A stretch of DNA of 64,000 bases from contig JAECUM010093706.1 in assembly GCA_016617855.1 (NCBI GenBank), positions 31,223 through 95,222 on the forward strand. The letters run 5' to 3'. Shown here in pieces: positions 42,101 to 53,800 of the stretch; positions within the stretch are counted from its first letter, which is position 1; each line of letters begins with the position of its first letter. A program made the position numbers and the translations under genes. The notes below the pieces were generated by a model. That model saw only the letters and a program-made list of their open reading frames with translations. It was not told the DNA's origin and ran no database searches. This DNA comes from Megalonaias nervosa. Taxonomy: Eukaryota > Mollusca > Bivalvia > Unionida > Unionidae.

Positions 42101-45100
42101 ATAGCAGCTATTGGATTATGGACTGGCAACAGCTGTAACCAAGTTGTTGTTGTTGTTATAGGGTTTAACGCCATTTTTCAGCACAAGATAGGCTATACAT
42201 GGCGGCCAGTATAAATGGTGGAGGAAGAACCTTGGAAAACCGCGGAAAGAACCACCAACCCATGAGAAGCTACTGGCAAGCTTTCTCACATACCCACATT
42301 GGCCGAGCCTGAGACTCAAACCCATGCAGATAGAGATGAGTTGGCAGTGATCCATAACGGTGAGCACTTTAGACCACTCAGCCACTTGGGGCCCCTTAAC
42401 CAAGTTAAAAACACTTCATACCAGGATACATCCTGATGAATTTTGGCCACATCCCATCTAGTAGGTTTTTTCTGGACACATCCCATCTAGTAGGTTTTTT
42501 CTGGACACATCCCATCTAGTAGGTTTTTTCTGGACACATCCCATCTAGTAGGTTTTTTCTGGACACATCCCATCTAGTAGGTTTTTTCTGGACACATCCC
42601 ATCTAGTAGGTTTTTTCTGGACACATCCCATCTAGTAGGTTTTTTTCTGGACATATCCCATCTAGTAGGTTTTTTCTGGACACATCCCATCTAGTAGGTT
42701 TTTTCTGGACACATCCCATCTAGTAGGTTTTTTTCTGGACATATCCTGTCTAGCAGTTTTTGAGGTCATTTTTAAAATGTTCTAATTTTAGTAACAGCTG
42801 CCACATAAAACTGCAAATTGGCATAATTTATAACAAGCTTAAGCCCTTCATACCAAAATGCTTGCTGTCAAATTTGGTTCAATTCTGCTAAGCAGTTTTT
42901 TAGAATAAGTTTGTTTAAAGGCTTTTCTATTTATAGTAACTGTGGTCATATTTTATGAAGGGTCTGCATTATTAGGACAAATTTTAAAGTCCTTCATACC
43001 AGGTGCTTTCTGTCAAATTTTGATCAAATTCTGTTCAGCAGTCAATCAAATGAATTCGCTTTGAAGCTAAAGTTTTTAATTTTTAGTAATGGAATATCAT
43101 ATTTAATGGCAGATCAGCATCTTCAAGACAGGATGCTGTCAAATTTGGTTAAATTATGTTACCCCACTTAACCCATAGCATAAGAAGTTTTTACTCATAT
43201 CAGCTCAAGGTCAGGGTAGTTGCAACCAGCTTAGCATTCAAATAAAACTGTTCCCTGAGTGGCATTCAAGCCATGGAACAGAGGCTTTACATGATATTCT
43301 CCAGCTTCTGTGAGACTCTTGTGAGGAACAATGAGACTTTCTGGGGCCTATATCAGCATCACAACTGCCTACCTTCCCATGTCCCTCATAAACTTCATAA
43401 CAAGTAAACAAATTTTTCCTAAACACCAGGCCTCTCCATCAATCTGTGCTATTCTATGTTCCTATCGCACATGAAACTCCAAGTTTTTTCTTGTACATTA
43501 TGAGACCAGGTTAAGGAATGTGACTCCCTCCACTTCTTATCTGTTGGGGTAAATATGTTTCTTTGATAATACCAGACCTGCCAACCCTAAAAGGACTTTC
43601 CCAATAATCCATATTTTCTAATTTTTGCTTGCAACCATACTTCAGCAGTACCCTTTTCATTTAGAACCAAACTGACCTTGAGATGATTGTGTGTAAAAAG
43701 TTTCATGGCAATCCTTCAGTTAGTTTAGAAGGAGTAGTGATGAACAGACCAATTCATAAGCTCTTCCTGCTTATGATCAGAGCACCTGTGCCTTGTGGTT
43801 TCAACAAGTTGAGCACATGATAGGATACACATGACAGCCAGTATATCTGGTGCAGAAGTAACCAGGGAAAACCTTGGAAAGAACTAGTGACCCACAGGAA
43901 ACTGCTCGCCAACTTTCTCACCTATGTGGATAGAGGCCAGATGTCAGTGAAACATAAAGGTGAGCACCTTAGACCACTTGGCCACCTGGGGTTCCCCATT
44001 ATCAGAAGAGCTAAAACAATGTAAACACCATCTAACATGCAACTCCTGTGCCATTGCTTAGGTTCAAATTTTTTTTATTCATTTGCTTGTTTTCAGTCAC
44101 TCAATTAAATATTTTTGTATGTTTTAGGACAGCAAAAAAGTTGTACTATTGTTTGATACTAGAAAACAAACTGTAAATATGGTAATTCAAGTTAAAGTGC
44201 ACACACAAGTTGTTGTAAAAGAGTCTGAATCTGTACACTATTTCTTCCATGATAAGACTAGGTGCCATCTAATAAATTTGTCAAAAAGTAGGTGGTGGAT
44301 TTATTATCAGACAAGTATATCATTAGTAGATATTTGCGAATAATTTGTAAAAATGAGTAGGCTTTTCATCAATCATGTGCTTACCATCAGATAAATACAC
44401 TAAATAAACAAATTATGCTGTCTTTTTTGTTACACACTATTTCATTTTTCAAGGTGATTTCAGTTTACAGAGGTTTTTGGTCTTGAGGTTTCACTGTATA
44501 AAACCTAAGCTCATGAACATTTCTTGCTTTCAAGAATCTAGTCTTGTTTGCACATTTAGTCTATATGTATAGTTTGATTCCAAGGATATTCCTTACTTCA
44601 AATACCATTATTACTGTTCCAAGCTGTGAAGCATTAATAGGTAAATTTGATAATTTTTTGCAAAAAAGTTTTTCCTTCAATGCACCAACAGGCTTTATTT
44701 AAAAAACAGAAGCACGATACTAACCTTTTGAACAGTGAGTGTGCTGTTCTCAGGACACCGTTAATGATGTGAAAGTCCCCTGTTTGGAATTTGCTGACCA
44801 TTTCTGATATCAAATCTGGCCAGTCTTTTGGAAAGTCTTCTCTTCCTATTATGCTTATTGCATCACTTAGCTGGAATACGGAACAAAAGTGTAGCAATAG
44901 ATACCATTTTAATAGAATTTTTTTTACAAACTTGTATGCCTCCACTTCAGACCCCAAAATTCCAAGTCCCAAAAATTTCCAAACTAGAATTATTTGATAA
45001 AACTGCTACAACGGATTGAAAATATACTCAGGAAATTCATGTATACTATGCTTATCTATCTCATGTGGGTTAGGGGTTTTTTTGTGCAAAATTGTGTTAA

Positions 45101-48100
45101 ACAAGGTTTCTTGCAAAGTTTCAAAAATTCATAAATCTGTAAACAATTAAAAACTTGATGCAATGACCTAAAAATCAAATCAGATTGACATATTGATACA
45201 AATATGCCTATCGAAATTCATTTGCCTACCTCAAGTGGTTTAGTTTCATAATGCAAAAAATGTTTTTTCTCCAAAAAGTTCAAAATATGTGTGATAGATT
45301 GTAAAACTGTTGTAACTACCTGAAAATTTAATTAAGTTATCAAGAGCATCTTAAAGTGTAAAATTTCATTGTTATTATATTCTTATTCTTAAATGGCCTC
45401 ATGATGGACATAAGGACAAATGGATGGATGGTAGCAAATCAAAATGTCCCTTTATGGTAATGCAGCAGGTGCATGAAGATCAATGTTTGTTTTTGTACAA
45501 TGAAGAAAATGACTTGACCATGATCCAGGTGGCCCATAATCAATGGGTCACACATTGTTCTCTTCTACTTATGTGAAGAGTAGAACTGCAAAAAGCACAT
45601 GATCCACCAGTTTCATGACTTTCTCCCAACTAATGACAATGACATTGGAGACTTGACTGTTGCATGATGAAGTGTGCACCAGGCTAAAGTTTCACTGAAA
45701 TATGTTATGGGGTTAAATGTGACAGCCTGGATATGGATATATGCTAATGACTAAGACTTGCATCATCCACTATCTTCACTAGTCCGAAAGTTATGCCTGT
45801 ACATGGAAAGTGATCACTGATTTGTATTTTCCCTTGAAATGACTTTGACACAGGGGACATGGCTATGGTATGTGACATACCATCTAGTTGTAATATATAA
45901 CTGGTTAAAGCTTCATTAAAACATCTTCCATTGTTTAAAAGTTATTCTCAAGTCAGGGTCACATTTTCTTGCTGTAACCATCACCAAAAGGCAGGAAGCC
46001 ATGCACTGTTATGTGACACAATGTCAATAGATGATATATAATTTACAAAGTTTCATTAAATTAAGTAAGGTTTCATTATACCATGCCATTTTGTCCAGAT
46101 ATAAAACTGCAAAATTTCACAAAAATCTCCTAACCATTTCAAAATCACAGACAGGAGAAGCAAATGTTAACAATGGATAATTGACAACTCTTTAACATAA
46201 TGTACCATTGGTTCTCAATATTTATGGTAAATACTGTACTTATGCATGTATAGGTTCAATGGCACGTAAGCATAATCCTGGCTTTATTATAATATAGTAC
46301 AGATTGAAAGTTTAAAAAAATACCTATCTTCCAAAATATTAGCACCACTCAAACAACATCATGGGCTCTCCATCTTGCATTCTGCAGCATCGTCACAGAC
46401 ATCACAGTAAAATGACCAACAGGAGCAACCATAAAAATGGCTGAATATCTCTTAATAGCTGCTATTGTTACAAATACCTTAACCTTTGATTATCTGACTC
46501 ACCAAACAATCATGGTTTAACATCTTCTTAAAGAGAAGCCCATCTAAGAAATTTTGATGAAAAATTACTGTAGGAAACTTAACTAATTATGCAGAAACAA
46601 ATATTACAATTTTAGCTACAATGACCTTGACCTTTGTCCTTCTGACCCAAAATCATCAGTGTGCTGACTTTACAAACAACCATTTTAACCAGAGTGACCT
46701 TGACTCTTGCACTGTCAAATCAGCTGCAAACTGCCTATATCCAAGTGTAGTGAATTTATTACGTCTGATGACAATTTTATAATGAGAACTCGATATGTCA
46801 TGTATAAATCAAAATCTAAACCCCAGTGAGCTTTGTGTTTGACATTCTGATCCTCAAATGGACTAGATGTTGCATCTATTTATGTAAGTGCTGATAGTTA
46901 CCGATAAACAGCTACAGGAAACCTGACTTGATCAGCTGACACCAGAATCCTTGACCATCAAATCAAAAGACACCTGCCTTTGCACAAGTCTAATCTAAAA
47001 TCAAGGGAGTTCTTCCTCATTTCCAAGGGATATCAACATACTAGTTTGAGTAAATTTCCATATATACCATGCAACTCCAACTGCCAACTATGCAGACCCA
47101 GATCAGCCATCGCATAATGCACCAGCAGATCTAGGCCTATGCAGTTTGTTGGGTAATCAGTAGAACAAACAAGATACACCTTGACCTGCCGGCACAGGTT
47201 GCTGTTGGCAAAAATTAAAGCTTGGCTGCTGATGGTCCCTGAGCTGCTCTAACTTCAGCTATTATGTTTACTAGCTCTACCATACCACTGCCAACACCCT
47301 TTCTTAAAAAAATTTTGACCACTGTAGTGAGTTATTAAAAAAAACATCGCAATCTCTACCAAATTAAACTGTACATTTTAAATCTTGAGTGCAGATCCTG
47401 CTTTTGAAGTTTGAGGATAAAATATCTACAACTGAAACAATTACCAAATTTTCCTATTAAAATATTTATCAATGTTAATGAAGATGTCATATCCATCCTT
47501 CTTTTTCTTCTACAATAGTTTTTAACGACACACTCACAGCTCACCCTCATCAAGGCCCGACCACAGTGAAAACAATCTCAACCTGGTCATGTAAATCTAA
47601 TTTACATTTGAATGACATTTTCGGGTACTGGAAACATTGGTGGAGAAGGAAAGGAATGAGACTAAATATCAAATGTATGTGGCTGTTATTTTCTGTTTAT
47701 CTTCAAACTCAGTATTGACAAAAGCATTCCTTTAGTGCTTAAGATGGAGTTAAGTTCAAGAAGAGAAGCAATTCTCATCAGTTAATGAGAGGGTCTATCA
47801 AAAAACAGCTGCAAAGTGATCTGCTCATAATGATAATCAAAGACATGTGACCAATTTAATTATATTCTGATTGACTTTAATATGACCTCTGTTCTGTATC
47901 ATGTTCTTTATCAACTTTATCACGTTATCTTTTCAATGACAACCACGATAATGACACTGAAGAGAAAAGGCTATTTTGTGTGCGATGTGACTTTTCAGAA
48001 TTTTTACATTATAATTACAGGTGAAAAGGAGTCCGAATTTCTGGTGATTTATCAGGTTTGACATTGCTCCATTACTGGTTAATTCAAGATCACATAGTTC

Positions 48101-50827
48101 ACATTTCACTTTGTTTCTTTTACAAAATCCTGCCAAAGTCACTAGGTAAACAAATATTCAAATTTGTCTAAGAAAATATCATATACACTCATGTATAAGG
48201 CAAATCCAACTGGGTCTGTTTATTTTGTACGGAGTAATCAGTTGAACAAACAACATGAACCCCGATCTGCAGGCGCATTATATTGCAGCAGATAAGGATC
48301 TTTGTTGTTTGCAGTTTGACTCAATTTATAAGTGAGTATATATGGCATTCACAAAAAAGTATTCTTCTTTGAATACATGGTTATTCATTTCAGTTCTAAA
48401 AACATCAATACAATATTTATCTTCCATGGACAATCTGTACCAAAAAAAGTGTTACTTATGAAATAAAGACCTCTGAAATCTAAACAAATTGTTCTTTATA
48501 TGGTTACACATTCAATCAATACCAATAAACATTAAGTAACATTACTAATGACTTTATAAATGCTTCGGGTACTAAATGGCTGGTACCTGTTTTTGGATCT
48601 GTTCTGGACTTTTCAACATAAGTCCAACAATCAGATGCTTGACCGTGTTCCTGTCATTTATATGAATCTTGTCTTCAACTTCATCCACCTGAAACAGCAC
48701 AGTCACTCCTTAATTTAGACAATAGGTCATTAAGAGAATGTAATGGTTTTATATTTGTATTAGTTTTTGTGATGGATTTTTTTTTGCAGGATGACAGATG
48801 TTTAGCAAAAAAGTAATTTTCTTCCACCACTTGGACTGATTCTTTTTAAGCATAAATTGCAATTTAAGCCCATCTTAAATTATGTAAATCCTTTTCATTT
48901 TAGTTTGTGATTTAAATGTTTGCCATCATTGCCATTCTCAGGTTGATCTAGTCAGCACCGGACAGGCAAACAGCAACTAGTCATTAATACACTGTCTTTT
49001 ATGTAGCCTGTTTAGAAGGGTACAACACTCTACCATTCTAAGATGGCACCCTCTCATCTCTAGCGTTTTCTCTACATTCTTTGGGGATTGCCCTTTTTTA
49101 ACTATGCAAAGATTCCACATGTGTATTTTGGGCATCAACTTGGCATCATTTATCCCATTTTGCACTTGCTATTCAAATATTATCTGGAATGCACCAGTGT
49201 AGTTCATAAAAATTTTGTGTCTTCTGAAGAGGGTGCCCTTTGAAGGGACTTTACCACCTTAAAAATGTCCCTAATCCTGCACTGTAACTAAGACAGTATA
49301 TAAACAGATTTTAAACTTCTTTGATACAAGTTTGTACAATTTTTTTTTTTATATATCTTGTTGGCTAGGATTGGTTGCGACTATGCCTAAAATACCCAGA
49401 AAGTACCAGGGAAACTCTGGGGTACTGAAGCATCATAACAGACACTCTTTATTTTACTGACAGTTTGAGTGGTTATAAGTGTTAACTCATGTCTGTCAAA
49501 ATGAGGACATATATAATGATGCTTTAAATATGTGAGATTCCCCGACACATGCCAGGTAACTGGGATACAGTCTGAACTGAAAATTGTCACACAGCTACAA
49601 ATTTTCAAAACCTGCATCTAGGTAAAAATTTGTGTGTGTGCTACCTGGATTGTGACATAGGCTACCGGCACTGAATACTTACAAATGCCCTAACTTGCAT
49701 CTAAGCAGGTAAAACTTTATGTGTGTACTATGTATCATATGTATATCACTCTATTTTTCACCAGATTAACTAATATTCAGGTGAACTATATATATTTCAC
49801 ATTATTTTTAAATGGACCAATAACCACAGAGCTCTAGATAACAAATTAATGAATCAGGAAAAATACTACCTACTTTGTGGGATTTCTTTTTTTCAATTTT
49901 TGATGGGTATTGTGTGAACACCTTTCTTGAGCAACCTCTGCTATAAGCAATCACCTGTCATTTACAACCACAATCATAAAGCATAGGAATTTTATTACAT
50001 AAATAATGTTATGAGAGACCACCTGCAGAACATAACCAGCAACTACAATATACATACATTTGACAACTATAAACATCCACATTGCAAAAACATAGATCAA
50101 CACCACTTACATTTAATTTTTTGTAACCATGAATGGTTATGAATGCAAAGTGCAGAGTATTCTAAATAATGACCATATCAAGAACAGAGGCAAATGCTGC
50201 AGACTTTTATCTAATACTTTGTAACCATGCTGAAAGAGCAAAGACTGTTCTATGAAATTAACAAAATTCGGCTGGCTACTGGGTTATCCAACTTTACAGG
50301 GTCATGAATGTAGTGTCATTTCTTACAAACTGAAAACCTTTAAGTACAAGCCACTCACTCCTACAGTAGTGCTGAAGTCACATGAATACCATTATGTTTA
50401 ACCATTCTTCAAAAGGAACAGTCATGGATGCAAGTAGTCAGTTCACCAGTTTGTATTGTTTCCTTATTTTCTGTGCAAATCTACACATACCAATAATGTC
50501 ATATTGAGAAATCTTTTAAAGGGATTCATGATATTAGTCAAATACATTGTTTGTCTTTGGAGATATTCCACATAGCCTGGCTTGAATGAAGTCTTTGTCT
50601 TTCATATTAGTAAGTCTGAATCATTTTCCAGATTTGACTGTCACTACAAAAAGGCTGCATCATTTCTTTTTTAATATTACAGTGATTAAAACTCACTATT
50701 CATCTTGATGCAGATGGTTACAAACTTTGTTTATGACGTTAATCCCTTTATGTCACAAGTGAATTAAGCCGGACTTTTGTATCTAAGTAAGTTTATTCTG
50801 TTTTTGGAAGAATTATTAACATTGTCA

Positions 50828-50893
<66 letters not shown>

Positions 50894-53800
50894 CATACAC
50901 ATACACCCCAAAGCCTGATCAAAACTACACGGTCATTATGACAATTGATCATTTACTACATTAACACCTTAGTGACACTGGCACAACCTCCAATGAAAAA
51001 AAAGAGAAAAATTCTTACACTGGAGGAATATTGCCTGATTTCATTTTTGCACTTCATATACTAATACAAGTTATTACAACTCCATGGTCTTAAACGAAGT
51101 AACAGATAAGAGCAAAAACCAACAAGTTTTGTAAAAATTCAACAAATAATATCCCTCGAATACAAAGTGAACAATGTAAAAAGAATTTACAATGTTGCAA
51201 ATTAAATTCCAAATAATCATAGAATTTCTCTCACAAATTCTAACAATTAAAGTTCTGAATAAACTTTATTGGTATTCCACAATAAATCCAACACTGTAAA
51301 TGTTGATGTGCTTGTGATGGCCTGTGTTGCATTGAGGACTCTTTTGTTGAATCACAATACAATCCAAGAATATATCCTTATTTGAATTTCAATATAAAAT
51401 CCATGTCTCTATTTCCAAGAACGTTATTGTTGAATACTTTGCATTTCCAGAAAAGAATACCTTGAATTAAATAATCTGAATAAATTCCAGCCCAAATGAA
51501 ACACTGGACACACAATAAAACAACTGATTCTGCTCACATCTTACACAACAAATGTATAATTTCTAGAAAAACAAGATTATATAGTTCTCTACTTGACCTC
51601 AGGTCATAATTAATATTCTCTATAAAAAGAAAAAAAAACTATTACTAATGGAAAATTTCATTCTGTAAGGCTCCAAATGTTTACAAGATAAAATCTTAGT
51701 TATAATTATAAGGTCTATTATTCAAACTATGATATAAAATGTGGTGAACAGGCAGACCCAGCATTTCATAGAGAATTTCCAATGTTCTACACTCTGTTAC
51801 ATATATGTAATTTAATTACTTGTGTTTTAGTTTTAAATTCTTTTTTATTTTGATTTTGTTTCATTACATTTTATTGTAAGAATAATATATTTACTGAATT
51901 TTATATTTTTCCCAATAAATTTAGTCTTTTGTTTTGACCTGTGTAAAGCGCAAATGATTGCTACATTTTTATTTTTAGCTAGCCTAGTTCTTGACCTTGG
52001 TTCTGATTTTGTAAAAACTGAGTGAAAATGATTGGTCATTACCAAGGTCATGTTCAACCCATGTGTTAGTCTGCTGTAAACAGTTTCATTTTAAATTCAT
52101 TTCCAGCATGGGAATCTGATTCTTAGATAGGGCTATTCAAGCCTACGTGATAACTGACATATTTTTTTACTGCGCTGTTCGGACAAAGTAAGTGATCCTG
52201 TGACCCATCACGAGTGTTAAAATGATGTTTTAGTTGGGTTTAATTCTCAATCTCAGTGTTTTCTGGCTCAGTCATAAAATGTGCCTTCAGGCCGAAAGGT
52301 ATTCTTGTTGTTGCCATTTGATTTGAGTTTATTATTTTAAATAATTTATTCACCCTGGAAAATACTCGTCTTCTTTATCAAAATTCTGGGACAAAGACAT
52401 TCAGTGGAAATTTATTCTGGAATTCTAAACAGAACATTATAAATTGTGTTTCAACGAGGAACTGTTGCCTTCTGTACAATGACCTCATCTGACGTCACCG
52501 CCTTCCATATTGGAACTTTATTGAGATTCGAACCTGGATTCAATTAGAACTGTTTAGTGATAGGACTTACATTTTTCAATTCTAGGATTAATTTTTGGAT
52601 TATATTCACAAACCTAAGTCCTATTTCATATTTTTACCTTGTTTTCTAGGGAAATAAATTATTTTGTTAAAATTTACAAAGCTTGTTGACTTCACACATT
52701 TCTTTTGTTACCTTTGTACGAGCCTACATGTAACAACTCAGACTGAGATAAAGATGTAGTTTACGAAACTAAAATCAATGATTCTGGTCAGATAGAAAAT
52801 GAACTTAATTTTAGACAAAAGACAACAATGTGATTCGTGTTTTACGACAGCTGTAATCTTTATTGCTAAATGATGAATGCAAGCATATTTTAACAACAAT
52901 CATGTATAAAGAATACCGTACATGTACAGTGATTGTGGTTGTTTTTCCTTCTTAGACAGTGCTGAATTTCTTGGAAACTGATCCTTTTGCACCAACCCAT
53001 AATGAGCGACTTCCTGCCTTGAGACAACATTTTTGTGCAGAAAGGGAAGTCCCAAGGTAAGTTTTACACAAACCAAACTTACACTCTTAAACCGATTCTT
53101 AATCATCAAAACAATAATCATGCTATTTTGAATGTGTTAAAATGATTTAGAGAAAAAGACTAACTCGAGGTGTGTTTTATTATACAGCTCTGTTTGTGTG
53201 AGTATTCTTACAGTTAGCAAGTACTACCATTTTAAATGTACATAAAACTTGACCTAACAGCATATTTTAGACTGATCAACTCCATCATAACAAGAACAAA
53301 AATGGGGACTACTTGTGGCAGAAACTGACAGTTTTGGACCGAACACTTAAAATTAAATTGTTTTTCATCATTTGAATGCAATTAAAAAATGTGTTTAAAA
53401 ATATGCAGTTTCAGTCAAATTATTAGCATAAAATACACAGACACTGCTTGAGCTATGAATCAGTCATATGCTGAAGGACAATTTGACTAATCTCCTGAGA
53501 AATCCCAATCCTTGCAAGAAAAGTGATATTATATGTACCTTTCTCCAGTTCCTTTTGACATAGTTCTTGAACGTAATAGCTGATGATACTCTGATATGAA
53601 GTCCAACATCAGTTTTGTCCAACAGGTTTAGAAGTAAAAGAGGGTAGTTTTGATTCCCTTCAACTGACTCCAGAAATGCTTCAGCTAAAAATAATACAAG
53701 CTGTATATAAATTCCATATTAGTAAAGCAGAAAGTTAAAAATGTCACATTGTTTGCAGTCTGATTTTTCTCTTGTTAATTTTAACAATAAGATGCAGTAA

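Larger units (their letters stand above)
41880..43160. repeat. Dispersed repeat 'agtaacagctgc..gtcaaatttg..attctgttcagcag'
   Basis: At least three diverged units (41930-42110, 42740-42900, 42900-43090) share 'agcagtttttgag..', 'ttttagtaacagc', 'ttcataccaaaatgc', 'ctgtcaaattt.gatcaaattctgttcagcag'. A SINE and the 29-bp satellite are embedded in it. Confidence 0.6.

Noticed and set aside
42450..42765. CRISPR-like array
   Set aside because: The units are contiguous 29-bp tandem repeats without spacers, in a eukaryotic intron.
43238..43426. Minus ORF of 62 codons as processed pseudogene
   Set aside because: Some protein-like wording but no recognisable family, no poly-A and no target duplication.
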